Below, one piece after another: positions 1-8,524 of a stretch of DNA of 64,000 nucleotides. The stretch comes from Sphingobacterium litopenaei (GTDB taxonomy: Bacteria; Bacteroidota; Bacteroidia; Sphingobacteriales; Sphingobacteriaceae). Position 1 is the first letter of the stretch, and each line of letters starts with the position of its first letter. Made by a program: the position numbers and the translations under genes. The notes under the pieces are model-generated. The model was not told where the DNA came from. It saw only the letters and a program-made list of their open reading frames with translations, and did no database searches. Location of the stretch: assembly GCF_014692495.1 (NCBI RefSeq), contig NZ_JACOIJ010000008.1:1-64000 (forward strand), in the 5' to 3' direction.

Positions 1-1
1 T

Positions 2-232
2 TTTCTTATTCGTTATATCCCTCGTGTTTCAATTACTTCTATTGTTCGCAAGTTAAAACAAGAATCTACTTATTACATTTGGCGTTCACCACACAGGTCA
101 TTCTTATTTAAACATTTTTGGAAAGAATATACTTTCTGCTCTGATGGTTATTTTGTTTGTTCAATAGGTGAAGCATCTCCTGATACTATTCGTGAGTATA
201 TTCTCAATCAGGGTGAGTCGTTTTATAAAAAA
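2..232 (+). mobile_element. IS200/IS605-type TnpA (Y1 transposase), C-terminal fragment
   Basis: Reading from base 2, the frame encodes a segment resembling the C-terminal half of an IS200/IS605 Y1 (HUH) transposase: a KLKQESTYYIW helix, then FWKEYTFCSDGYFVCSIG, then IREYILNQG. The tyrosine codon at 197-199 fits the catalytic Tyr, and the Gln four residues later fits the conserved helper Gln of this family. The N-terminal HUH half lies outside the window. No stop follows where the family normally ends; the frame stays open to 418, through a hairpin and into the tail of the next gene, so the 3' end looks lost. It is probably a decayed or truncated insertion; the given end is approximate. A REP-associated transposase is an alternative reading. 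Confidence 0.7.
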
Positions 233-260
233 GACCGCAGACTCTTTCAGTCTACGGTCA
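226..260 (-). terminator. Intrinsic terminator of the beta-barrel receptor gene
   Basis: Arms at 233-242 and 250-259 pair over 10 bp. Read on the minus strand the only imperfection is a G-U pair, and the stem is followed by a T-run (plus-strand A-run 227-232). It lies 34 bases after the stop of the receptor gene. It also directly abuts the transposase fragment, so it could have been part of that element's end. Confidence 0.75.
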
Positions 261-293
261 TCTTTAAATTAAAAACCTTGAACAAAACTTATA

Positions 294-2705
294 TTATAAC
301 GCTCTTTCTTTCTCTTCGCTACTGTCATTCACCCGGCGAATTGATTGTTTTAGATTACCAAATTTATAAGTCAATGTCAGACGTACAGTTTGGCTATCTC
401 GGTATTGATATATTTTAGAATTAAATTCTTCGAATTCTGTAAACACATTGTTGTGGTTTGTATGGAAAATATCCGTAACTGCTAATTTCAAAGAGGTACG
501 TTCATCTTTCAAATTGTAAGTCGCGCCGATATCTGTTCCCCAACGTGTCTGAATTTTGTACATATTGTAAATAAAAGGCGAATTATAACGTACAGATACT
601 TCACCAGTAAATTGTTTACTAAATCTGAAATTGTTGTTTATATTCGCTTGTATAAACGCTGAACCCAAGTTCACATGGTAACCCGAAACTGGACCTTTAA
701 AGTGCATATAGATACCTGTGATATTATTAAACATGGTCCAGACTTTACCAAAGCGATAAGGAATAGTCAAGTTGATGTAAGAAGTAGTCTGCTCGCCTAG
801 ATTCTCTCGCGTAATCCACGTAGTTTTTAATACTGTATCTTGACCCAAGCTTTCTATCATTGCACCTTTTGTGATGTCATGTCCTAACGCAATATTAAAT
901 CTTTTATACAATGTGTAGTTGAATGAAAAGCCATCCGTGTACTGCGGATTCAAATATGGATTACCTTTATTGTACGTTCTTTTATCTACATAATATTCAA
1001 AAGGATTCAAGTTTCTGTAATTAGGACGAGAAACCTTACGAGAATAATTCAATGCAAAAACATGGTTTTCGTGAGCATTATAAGACAAAGAAGCCGAAGG
1101 GAACAAATCAAAATAATCACGTTTTACTTGTTTATTTTGCGTAATAGAATGACCGTCAGAAATAGTATATTCTCCTCTCAATCCAGCCTTAATTCCCCAT
1201 TTTTTGATATTAGTGCTGTAATCAAAATATCCCGCTAAGATCTGTTCTTCATAATTAAATATATTCGAACGATTTGTATTGTTTTCCCAATTGGAACCTA
1301 CACGGTTTTCAAAATACACATCATTATCAGACTGTACATTACTGTACTTCGCTCCTGTTTCAATATTTCCTTTCCACAATTTTTGTGTGTAATCTAATTT
1401 CGTTGCTAATATATTTATGTCCACACCAAATGTGCTTCTTTCAAATTCTGGAGCATACATTAATGTTTCTCCATCGCCGAAATAAGAATAGTACCCATAA
1501 TTCAACACCGAATTGGTTTTGAAAGTGCTATAGTCAAAATCAGCAGTTAATTTTTTACCTGTAGAATCGATCACGAACTCATTGTTGATATTCACCGAAT
1601 AACGGTTAAATTTCTCATCATTATTATTATCAGATACCATTATAGAATCTACAGATCTATTCGGCTGAGACATAAGGGTCGTCCCTGGAGTAAGCTGATC
1701 TTCTTTATTGTTCGCTCCATTAAACTGGATCATAAAAGTATTACGTGCTGATGTCTTTTGCTCAAACCCCAATTTGTAATTATGAGTTTTATCGGCATTT
1801 TCAAATCTAGATGTTTGATCAAAATAAGTATCGGCAACATCATTAGGAATGATACGCGTAATTCGAATATTCTCGTTGTAATTATTATCGGTATAAGAAT
1901 AGTTCGTAAAGAAGGTCGAGTTGTTTTTCTTATAATTTACGCTTAATGAGCTATTACCCCTCCATTTTTCCCCTACTGCTCCACTGCCCACAAATGAGCC
2001 ATTGAAACCTTCCAAACGGTTTTTCTTCATCACAATATTAATCACACCCGCTGTTCCTTCTGCATCGTCCTTCGCTGAACGAGTGGTAGAAAGTTCAATG
2101 CTTTTAATCTGGCTTCCATCCGTACTTTTCAAGAAAGTCGCCAATTGCTCACCCGTCATATAGGTTTGACGACCATCGATTGTCACATTCACACCTTGCT
2201 GTCCCATTAAGGAGATATTGTCATCCTTATCAACGTCTACACCAGGAGCTCTTTTCAAAACTTCCAACGCATTGTTTCCAGCACTGATAGATGAATTTTC
2301 TACATTCATCACCAATCTTCCATTGGTATGTTGGATTTGAGGAAGTTGACCTTGCACGCTTACGGCTTCCAATTCTTTTGTCAAGACTTGCAATATTATA
2401 TCCTCTATAGTAATAGAACTGTCTGCTGTTTGGAATGCTCCAGATTCACCTTTAGCGTAACCCACCGCCGTGGCTTCTATTCTAAAATTTCCTTTTGGAA
2501 AACCTAAAAATTTGAATTGTCCTTTTTCGTCTGTGATTGCAGATTTAATAAAACCTCGGTTTGGTTCAGTCACTAAAAATACCGAAGCATTAACAATTGG
2601 TGTATTATCCGCATTTTTGATGATACCGCTAATGGTCTTTTGCTGAGCGAAAGCAAATTGCAAGCAAAGAACCATGCAACTTAAAGTATGTAAAAGTATT
2701 TTCAT
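294..2705 (-). CDS. TonB-dependent-receptor-like outer membrane beta-barrel protein
   Basis: An 803-residue outer membrane protein. Residues 1-20 form a signal peptide ending in FAFAQ. Residues about 22-108 look like a carboxypeptidase-regulatory-like (CarboxypepD_reg) beta sandwich. Residues about 115-235 resemble a plug, with LEVLKRAPGVDVD, VTIDGRQ and GTAGVINIVMKKN. The remainder is an aromatic- and Asn-rich barrel of the Bacteroidota 'outer membrane beta-barrel family' (OMP_b-brl_3). It lacks SusC-specific features and has no SusD partner, so the substrate cannot be read; members of this group are often linked to metals, peptides or unknown ligands. It is monocistronic, with its own terminator downstream and the PspC gene's terminator upstream. 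Confidence 0.85.
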   Translation of the reverse strand: MKILLHTLSCMVLCLQFAFAQQKTISGIIKNADNTPIVNASVFLVTEPNRGFIKSAITDEKGQFKFLGFPKGNFRIEATAVGYAKGESGAFQTADSSITIEDIILQVLTKELEAVSVQGQLPQIQHTNGRLVMNVENSSISAGNNALEVLKRAPGVDVDKDDNISLMGQQGVNVTIDGRQTYMTGEQLATFLKSTDGSQIKSIELSTTRSAKDDAEGTAGVINIVMKKNRLEGFNGSFVGSGAVGEKWRGNSSLSVNYKKNNSTFFTNYSYTDNNYNENIRITRIIPNDVADTYFDQTSRFENADKTHNYKLGFEQKTSARNTFMIQFNGANNKEDQLTPGTTLMSQPNRSVDSIMVSDNNNDEKFNRYSVNINNEFVIDSTGKKLTADFDYSTFKTNSVLNYGYYSYFGDGETLMYAPEFERSTFGVDINILATKLDYTQKLWKGNIETGAKYSNVQSDNDVYFENRVGSNWENNTNRSNIFNYEEQILAGYFDYSTNIKKWGIKAGLRGEYTISDGHSITQNKQVKRDYFDLFPSASLSYNAHENHVFALNYSRKVSRPNYRNLNPFEYYVDKRTYNKGNPYLNPQYTDGFSFNYTLYKRFNIALGHDITKGAMIESLGQDTVLKTTWITRENLGEQTTSYINLTIPYRFGKVWTMFNNITGIYMHFKGPVSGYHVNLGSAFIQANINNNFRFSKQFTGEVSVRYNSPFIYNMYKIQTRWGTDIGATYNLKDERTSLKLAVTDIFHTNHNNVFTEFEEFNSKIYQYRDSQTVRLTLTYKFGNLKQSIRRVNDSSEEKERAL

Positions 2706-2834
2706 GTGTGGTTAGTTTCTGTTTACTCTTCTGTTTATTTATTTCTCTCCGAAATTAGGCTGAAAATACAAGTATGAGAATTCGTATTAGACCAAAAGAG
2801 GTAGATTTTCGGTGAAATAGTAAAATTGGTCGGT

Positions 2835-2876
2835 AAAAAATTTGTCGCCTTTAATTTTTATTTAAAGGCGACAAAT
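2835..2876 (-). terminator. Intrinsic terminator after the PspC gene
   Basis: Perfect 14-bp arms at 2841-2854 and 2862-2875 with a 7-base loop, followed on the minus strand by a T-run (plus-strand A-run just left of 2841). It separates the PadR-PspC operon from the receptor gene. Confidence 0.85.
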
Positions 2877-2903
2877 TGAGTATTTTTCTATCGCAAAAAA
2901 AGA

Positions 2904-4646
2904 TTATTGCACAGTAACAGCTACACGCTCAGACAATTTGTTTGCTTCTTCTTCCACTTTACGCGCATGCTCTTCTGCTTCTTTAGCATGCTTTTCAGCT
3001 TGTTTGACCAAATCTTCGACAGCTGCTTCGGTTTGTTCAGTATCGGACTTCTTTTCTATAGGTAAAAACCTTGGTGTACATTGTAATCCTGTTCTTCCCA
3101 TGATCCACTCTGTACTTTTAACCTCTTCATCAGAATCGTAAGCGCGCTGACAATCCCAAAATGATAAATCTCTTAGCTTATATTCTATGGATTTATCTAT
3201 TACAACACGTGATCCTACAGGCAAATAAAGCGTTGCGGACACGGATTGATCTCTATACTTCTTATCAGGGTTGATACCAAAGTGCGAATTAAAAATTATT
3301 TTATTATCCATTTGATTTGCCAAATAATTTATTTCCGCAGCATTCGTCGTTGCCGCTTGATAAGTCCTACCTCGCGCAAAATAATTGTATTGAATATAAG
3401 GTTTTGCTAGTGAGTCAATACTTTCAAAATTGATACTAATGTCCCTACGCAAGGCGTACTCCAAATCCTCACCATTTAATTCAATTTTAAATTTTTTACC
3501 ATTTTTATCTACCTCAGAGGCTTCTATAAGTCGAACATCTTTCTCGGAGATATAGTATACCTTTTGAGCATTTATAGGTTTTTCAACTTTTATGGTACTT
3601 GATTCTTTGAACTCTTGTGCCCCAATAAAACTAAAGAATACTACTGCAATGATTGACGAAATCCACGTGGCCCACAGGCCCAACGAGAAATAATGATTCA
3701 AAGGTTGTGTTCTAAAAAGTATACGAAGCATTAGCTGAAACAGTGCGAAAAATGGAATAGCAATAGCTAATGTTCCTGCTATCAAGGCAACAATAGCTTG
3801 CGGTGTATTCAAAAATTCGGTACCAGGGAATACCATCTCACGTTGATACCCCAATACACCTGTAATAAAACCAATACAAGCAATCGCTAAACCGAAAAGA
3901 GTCAAAGCACAAACTATCAGAATAAAGAAAGCGATCAGGCGTAGGAAAAATCTCCCCACCTTTGAAACACCACTACCAACTGCAGCTGTACCTTTTGCAA
4001 TTTCAGATTTCGCTTTCGAAAAATGAGGGTTCAATCCTTGTATTTCTTCCTCAAAACTTTTCTTAAAATTTTGTAAAGTAGGTGATTCTCCTTTCATCGC
4101 CATTTTGTCCGCTCGCGAAACCGCAACAGGCATTACTATCCATAGTATAATATAAAGCATAATGCCCGACCCCCCAAATAAGAAAAAACACACAAATATC
4201 AAGCGCATCCATTTGGTTTCCATATTAAAGTAAGCTCCCAGACCGCTACATACACCTCCAAAAATCTTGTCATCTGCATTACGCATCAATTTTTTATCCA
4301 CAGGAGCTGAATATGGTATATGTGAATGCGTCTCTGACTCACTATTAGCATTTGCTTGCTCATATATATCTTCCTCCGTTTCTCCTTCAAAATCACTCAC
4401 TTTGCCCATTTGACTGATAACATGATTCACATCGTCCAAAGAAATCACTTCTTTGCGGCCTGCATGTATCTTTTCAGAAAACATCTCTGCAATTCTGTTT
4501 TCGATATCTAGTAAGATTTCCTGGCTATCTGAAGATTTGCCAAAATGTCTTTTGATATCTATCATATACGAGCGTAGTGTTTCGTAAGCTTCCTCTTCGA
4601 TGTGAAAGACTATACTATTTATATTTATAATAATTGTTTTATTCAT
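2904..4646 (-). CDS. PspC domain membrane protein, Bacteroidota type
   Basis: A 580-residue protein. Residues 1-95 form a soluble N-terminal region rich in acidic residues, beginning MNKTIIININSIVFHIEEEA, usual for Bacteroidota PspC proteins. The PspC domain at about 118-172 contains DDKIFGGVCSGLGAYF followed by a membrane helix. Further helices lie at about 230-345, then a large probably extracytoplasmic domain, and a highly charged Glu/Lys/Ala coiled-coil tail (about 540-575). PspC proteins sense envelope stress in other bacteria; here the role is inferred. The gene starts 17 bases after the PadR gene, and this pairing is common in Bacteroidota, suggesting co-regulation. Confidence 0.85.
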   Translation of the reverse strand: MNKTIIININSIVFHIEEEAYETLRSYMIDIKRHFGKSSDSQEILLDIENRIAEMFSEKIHAGRKEVISLDDVNHVISQMGKVSDFEGETEEDIYEQANANSESETHSHIPYSAPVDKKLMRNADDKIFGGVCSGLGAYFNMETKWMRLIFVCFFLFGGSGIMLYIILWIVMPVAVSRADKMAMKGESPTLQNFKKSFEEEIQGLNPHFSKAKSEIAKGTAAVGSGVSKVGRFFLRLIAFFILIVCALTLFGLAIACIGFITGVLGYQREMVFPGTEFLNTPQAIVALIAGTLAIAIPFFALFQLMLRILFRTQPLNHYFSLGLWATWISSIIAVVFFSFIGAQEFKESSTIKVEKPINAQKVYYISEKDVRLIEASEVDKNGKKFKIELNGEDLEYALRRDISINFESIDSLAKPYIQYNYFARGRTYQAATTNAAEINYLANQMDNKIIFNSHFGINPDKKYRDQSVSATLYLPVGSRVVIDKSIEYKLRDLSFWDCQRAYDSDEEVKSTEWIMGRTGLQCTPRFLPIEKKSDTEQTEAAVEDLVKQAEKHAKEAEEHARKVEEEANKLSERVAVTVQ

Positions 4647-4663
4647 GGTCGTAAATATTTGTG

Positions 4664-5008
4664 TTAGTTGTTTGATTCATTTCTGCCTTGCAATGATGTT
4701 TCTACCGCAAAAACCAACTCCTTCCATGTCACATCTAGTTTTTGCAATACTTCATTACCTTCATGAGTAATTTGGTAATATTTACGCGGTGGCCCTGAAG
4801 TTGATTCTTGCCAATTGTAACTCAATAACCCATTGTTTTTCAGCCGGGTCAATAAAGGATACAGCGTCCCCTCCACTACAAGCAATTGAGCGCGTTTCAA
4901 TTCCGCAATTATATCTGATGCATATATTTCTCCTCTGGAAATAATCGAAAGTATACAGTACTCAAGTATACCTTTCCGCATCTGCGTTTGTGTGTTTTCC
5001 GCTATCAT
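4664..5008 (-). CDS. PadR family transcriptional regulator
   Basis: A 114-residue winged-helix regulator. LEYCILSIISRGEIYASDI is the PadR recognition region, VEGTLYPLLTRLKNNGLL is the characteristic 'GTLYP.L.RL' helix, and GPPRKYYQIT is the wing. It matches the length of short (subfamily-2) PadR proteins, which carry only a brief C-terminal dimerisation helix. It heads an operon with the PspC gene and is probably autoregulated through the dyad about 30 bases upstream of its start. The ligand is unknown. Confidence 0.9.
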   Translation of the reverse strand: MIAENTQTQMRKGILEYCILSIISRGEIYASDIIAELKRAQLLVVEGTLYPLLTRLKNNGLLSYNWQESTSGPPRKYYQITHEGNEVLQKLDVTWKELVFAVETSLQGRNESNN

Positions 5009-5037
5009 AATAATACAAAGTTATATCCTTTGGATGG

Positions 5038-5056
5038 TACTTTGCAATACATAGTA
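5038..5056. promoter_or_regulatory. Candidate PadR operator
   Basis: An imperfect inverted repeat, TACTTTG-CAATA-CATAGTA, with 7-bp arms (one mismatch) and a 5-base spacer, 30 bp upstream of padR. Position and dyad symmetry suit autoregulation by the adjacent PadR protein. This is inferred from position, not from a matched consensus. Confidence 0.45.
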
Positions 5057-5174
5057 GTATATAAAAACATAATCTATTGATTAACAGTCAAATAAATTTT
5101 ATTTAATATGTATCAACATATTAAATTGTGTTAATTATTAGGATTTCTTATTGATTTATAACACTTTTGCGACA

Positions 5175-5588
5175 ATGAAATATTTTTTTAGCTATATCTG
5201 GGCTATAGTATGGGGAATTATAATGTTAACCCTCTTATTATTACCACCTAACGAATTACCCGACGTCCGAAAATATGAGCTTTTTGCTGGTATAGATAAA
5301 GTAGTACATATGGGAATTTTCTTTGTTCTTGCCATCTTATTATATTGGGAGTCTGCAATGAAATCGAAATGGAAAGGAAATATGTGGATTATCGTCAGCA
5401 AAGTGGTAATAAGTACTGTCATTTTCGCGTTATTTACAGAAGAAGCTCAAAAGCACGTTTCTAGCCGTACTGCGGATTTATATGATATATATGCGGATTG
5501 TATAGGGATAGGAATGGCAACATTTTCATTTCTCTTGCTATATAGAGGTAATAAAGCCAAAAAAAATGAAGAGATTTATACTAATTAG
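5175..5588 (+). CDS. VanZ-like family membrane protein
   Basis: A 137-residue protein with four predicted membrane helices. It has the VanZ-like pattern: a first helix ending LLLPPNELP, the motif DKVVHMGIFFVLA in helix 2, then EEAQKHVSSRTADLYDIYAD before helix 4, which is the conserved 'E..Q....R..d..D...N..G' signature. The ATG at 5175 is preferred over an in-frame TTG at 5151 because the helix begins immediately after it. VanZ itself is linked to teicoplanin resistance, but most family members are uncharacterised. The gene's end overlaps a small lipoprotein gene by 23 bases, suggesting coupled translation. Confidence 0.85.
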   Translation: MKYFFSYIWAIVWGIIMLTLLLLPPNELPDVRKYELFAGIDKVVHMGIFFVLAILLYWESAMKSKWKGNMWIIVSKVVISTVIFALFTEEAQKHVSSRTADLYDIYADCIGIGMATFSFLLLYRGNKAKKNEEIYTN

Positions 5589-5679
5589 CATAATATTATC
5601 AATGCTAGCAATAGGGTTTCAATCCTGTGGAACCAGCAATTGTGGCTGTCCTAAACCATATACACCAAAAAGAAGATAA
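5566..5679 (+). CDS. Very small lipoprotein, 37 residues
   Basis: The ATG at 5566 opens a 37-codon frame: MKRFILISIILSMLAIGFQS followed by CGTSNCGCPKPYTPKRR. It has a basic N-terminus, a hydrophobic stretch and a lipobox-like GFQSC, so the mature lipoprotein would be only about 17 residues with three cysteines and a basic tail. It overlaps the end of the VanZ-like gene by 23 bases in another frame, which supports translational coupling. No function is recognised. Its tiny size means it could be missed by automatic annotation. Confidence 0.65.
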   Translation: MKRFILISIILSMLAIGFQSCGTSNCGCPKPYTPKRR

Positions 5680-5683
5680 CATA

Positions 5684-6357
5684 TTATTCACGCCCAATAG
5701 TAGCAATCGAAACTTTTGTGCCCTTGTAAATTAATAGTTGAGCTGCTTCACAAATGGAAGCTCCTGTTGTCAAGACATCATCTACAAGAAGAATATGTTT
5801 CTCTTGTAGATTTCTGGTTATACTTACAGAAAATACTCCTTTCACATTATTGTATCGTTCTGTTCTTGATTTTTGTGTGTAACTAATCGACAATATGTCT
5901 CTTTTCAAAATATTCTCATCCAGTAGAATATCCAGACCAAGACTCAAACCAAAAGCAAATTGAGCCGCTTGATTGTAGCCCCTTTTTCTAAGTTTATTTA
6001 TATGAATGGGAATTGGGATAATTATATCAATATGTTCGATCACTCTTTTGAGACGCTTCCCATATAATTCACCTAAGAAAACACCTTTTTCAGGTTGAAT
6101 TTTACACTTAAGCTTATGCAAAAGAGTTTCCACACGGGAAAATTTGACTAAGTGCAGTATCGAAAAGGCTGGTTCAAAATGAATTTTCCCCAAAATTGAC
6201 GGGCAGTTTAATTATTGTGATCTAAATGAAAATCTGTAAAAGGCAAATGAAATAGACAGTTCATACACAACACTTCCTCTTTAGTAAACATGGCAGTATT
6301 ACAAGCCATAAATAACCTTGGAAATAAAACGTGTAAAAAAATCGTTGAAATAATTTC
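5684..6357 (-). pseudogene. comF: comF-like phosphoribosyltransferase gene, inactivated
   Basis: The C-terminal 165 or so residues (5684-6193) are an intact ComF phosphoribosyltransferase domain with the PRPP loop ILLVDDVLTTGAS, RKRGYNQ and RTERYNNVKGVF. The N-terminal zinc-finger part is readable upstream (about 6211-6357: LFPRLFMACNTAMF, VLCMNC, LPFTDFHL) but is cut off by an in-frame TAA at 6208-6210. Just after it TARQFWG continues, then a one-base loss in the G/A homopolymer at 6184-6195 moves the reading frame. The first zinc Cys is also replaced by Phe (6310-6312). ComF assists DNA uptake or processing in transformable bacteria. A truncated protein from a TTG near 6193 is possible but would lack the zinc finger. 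Confidence 0.75.
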
Positions 6358-6406
6358 TCAACAACATAAAAGAATACAATTAGTTACTATTCTTTAAGAC
6401 ACGAAA

Positions 6407-7462
6407 TTAATTTGATTTTTCTTTGATAGCTAACTGACCGCAGGCAGCATCGATATCTTTACCACGACTGCGCCGAACATTGGTTACCACACCTTGGCTA
6501 CGTAAATAGCTAGCGAAAGCATCAATTTTATCCGCTTCTGCATTTACAAAATCTGCTAAAGATATAGGGTTGTATTCAATGATATTTACTTTACAAGGTA
6601 CATGCTTACAGAATTTAGCCAATTCTTTAGCGTCTTGCAATTCGTCATTGAAATTGTTAAACACTATATATTCGAAGGTAATTGGATTTTTTGTTTTAGA
6701 ATAGTAATATCGCAAAGCTTCGGCCAAAGATTTCAATGAGTTTTGCTCATTAATAGGCATAATTTCATTTCGCTTCTCATCATTTGCCGCATGAAGTGAT
6801 AAAGCCAAATTGAAACGCACCTCATCATCACCCAACTTTTTGATCATCTTTGCAATACCTGCAGTAGAAACGGTAATACGCTTTGCAGCCATATTCAGAC
6901 CGTCTGGAGACGTAATCCGTTCTATAGATTTCATCATATTAGAATAGTTAAGCAATGGCTCACCCATTCCCATATATACAATATTACTTAATGGAATACC
7001 GTAATTGTCTTTAGCTTGCTTATCTATCAAAACAACTTGATCATATATTTCGTCCGCATTAAGATTACGTTTACGATCCATATATCCTGTTGCACAGAAT
7101 TTACAAGTCAAACTGCAACCAACTTGAGAACTGACACAAGCGGTCATACGTTCAGGAGTAGGAATTAATACCCCTTCGATGATATTACCATCATACAGTA
7201 CAAAACTACTTTTTATAGTTTTGTCAGAGGAAACTTGAGATTGTTTTACTTGTACATAATTGATAGTAAAATTTTCTTTCAATTTATCACGTAATGCTTT
7301 ACTCAGATTACTCATTTGCTCAAAATCCGTAACAGACTTTTGCCAAAGCCACTCATAGATTTGTTTTGCACGAAAAGCTTGCTCTCCCATTTCTACCAAC
7401 TTCTCTTTGATCTGATCAAGGGAAAGATTACGGATATCTATCAATTTTGTTGCTGTATTCAC
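6407..7462 (-). CDS. rlmN: 23S rRNA (adenine-2503-C2)-methyltransferase RlmN
   Basis: A 351-residue radical-SAM enzyme that methylates A2503 of 23S rRNA and A37 of some tRNAs. The Fe-S cluster motif C116-x3-C120-x2-C123 lies in GCSLTCKFCATGYMDRKRN; GMGEPLLNY is the SAM-binding GGE-like motif; the two catalytic cysteines are the one in the CSLTC region partner set and Cys341 in DAACGQLA near the C-terminus. RRSRGKDIDAACGQL is diagnostic for RlmN rather than Cfr. Length is normal. It stands alone, with the broken comF downstream. Confidence 0.95.
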   Translation of the reverse strand: MNTATKLIDIRNLSLDQIKEKLVEMGEQAFRAKQIYEWLWQKSVTDFEQMSNLSKALRDKLKENFTINYVQVKQSQVSSDKTIKSSFVLYDGNIIEGVLIPTPERMTACVSSQVGCSLTCKFCATGYMDRKRNLNADEIYDQVVLIDKQAKDNYGIPLSNIVYMGMGEPLLNYSNMMKSIERITSPDGLNMAAKRITVSTAGIAKMIKKLGDDEVRFNLALSLHAANDEKRNEIMPINEQNSLKSLAEALRYYYSKTKNPITFEYIVFNNFNDELQDAKELAKFCKHVPCKVNIIEYNPISLADFVNAEADKIDAFASYLRSQGVVTNVRRSRGKDIDAACGQLAIKEKSN

Positions 7463-7564
7463 GCTACAAAGATAGGGAAATTTTTATTGTACTTAATTCT
7501 CTCCTGTTACTATAACATTTAAATGACTTACAGCAAGTTGTCTTCAAGAGATTATCCTTTTTCA

Positions 7565-7592
7565 TTGAAATTCCTTTAACTTAGCTATATTG
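7565..7592 (+). promoter_or_regulatory. Candidate promoter of the amidase gene
   Basis: TTG at 7565-7567 and TATATTG at 7586-7592, 18 bases apart, resemble the Bacteroidota -33/-7 elements (TTG and TAnnTTTG). The ATG follows at 7615. Confidence 0.4.
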
Positions 7593-7614
7593 CATCTTAA
7601 ATTCAATTTAAACA

Positions 7615-8439
7615 ATGAAAAAATCACTAATTATTCCATTTCTATTTGTAGCGGCCTTAGCAACTTCTTGTGGAGGTGGTAAATATGCCGCTACCGAAAA
7701 AGTATACAAAAAGAAAGCAAAGGAGTTTGCTGAATTATATCGCGAAGCCCCTGTTACTTCTCAAATTGAGAAAATTAATTCCTTAGAGAAAGAATGGATT
7801 GGCTCGATTAATTTTGGCGTAAGAAAACCTAATTATGTGATGATTCATCATACTGCGCAAGACTCATTAGCGCAAACGGTAAAAACATTTCATAGTGCTA
7901 AGGCTGGTGTAAGTTCACATTATGTAATTGGAAGAGACGGAAAAATAGTCCAAATGGTAAATGATTTATACCGAGGTCATCATGCTGGAGCGGGAAAATG
8001 GGGCAATGATACCGACCTAAATTCATCATCTATAGGTATTGAATTGGATAACAATGGAACTACCGATCCATGGACTGATGTACAGATTGATGCACTAATT
8101 AAACTTTTAAGTTACTTAAAAGACACATATAAAATCCCTCAAGCAAATTTCATTGGTCATATGGATTATGCACCAACGCGCAAAAATGATCCTTCTCGTT
8201 TTCCTTGGAAAAAATTAGCAGAAGCGGGCTTCGGATATTGGTATGATGAGTATTTGGAAACACCACCAGCAAATTTTGATGTTCGTTTAGCACTTCGAGT
8301 GATAGGATATGATGTTAAGAATTTAGATGCTGCAGTTAAGGGATTTAAAAACCATTATATTCAAAAAGAGACAAATACTGCGAATTTAAATGAAAATGAT
8401 TTAAAGATTCTATATAATATTTTTAAAAAAAATCTATAA
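7615..8439 (+). CDS. N-acetylmuramoyl-L-alanine amidase lipoprotein (Amidase_2, AmiD-like)
   Basis: A 274-residue lipoprotein that should cleave the amide bond between MurNAc and the stem peptide in the periplasm. The lipobox ALATSC puts the lipidated Cys at residue 19. The Amidase_2 domain covers about residues 72-215: MIHHTAQ carries the first zinc His, SHYVIGRDGKIVQMV is the core strand, SSIGIELDN has the conserved Glu region, and GHMDYAPTRKNDPSRFPW carries the later zinc His and the conserved K-x-D-P-x-x-x-F-P-W. A C-terminal region resembles the peptidoglycan-binding tail of AmiD proteins. It is a single-gene unit ending at a strong terminator. Confidence 0.88.
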   Translation: MKKSLIIPFLFVAALATSCGGGKYAATEKVYKKKAKEFAELYREAPVTSQIEKINSLEKEWIGSINFGVRKPNYVMIHHTAQDSLAQTVKTFHSAKAGVSSHYVIGRDGKIVQMVNDLYRGHHAGAGKWGNDTDLNSSSIGIELDNNGTTDPWTDVQIDALIKLLSYLKDTYKIPQANFIGHMDYAPTRKNDPSRFPWKKLAEAGFGYWYDEYLETPPANFDVRLALRVIGYDVKNLDAAVKGFKNHYIQKETNTANLNENDLKILYNIFKKNL

Positions 8440-8471
8440 AAACCAGGAGTATTATAATCAGCTACCTAAAG

Positions 8472-8503
8472 AAAAAAGCAACCCTAGGGTTGCTTTCTTT
8501 TTA
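8472..8503. terminator. Bidirectional terminator between amidase and rimO
   Basis: Perfect palindrome AGCAACCCTAGGGTTGCT (8477-8494) flanked by an A-run on the left and a T-rich run on the right. It serves the converging amidase and rimO genes. Confidence 0.85.
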
Positions 8504-8524
8504 TGTCTAGAAGTTATAATCTAA

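Noticed and set aside
8472..8503. Perfect palindrome considered as a recombination or att site.
   Set aside because: Flanking A- and T-runs and the position between converging genes fit an ordinary bidirectional terminator.
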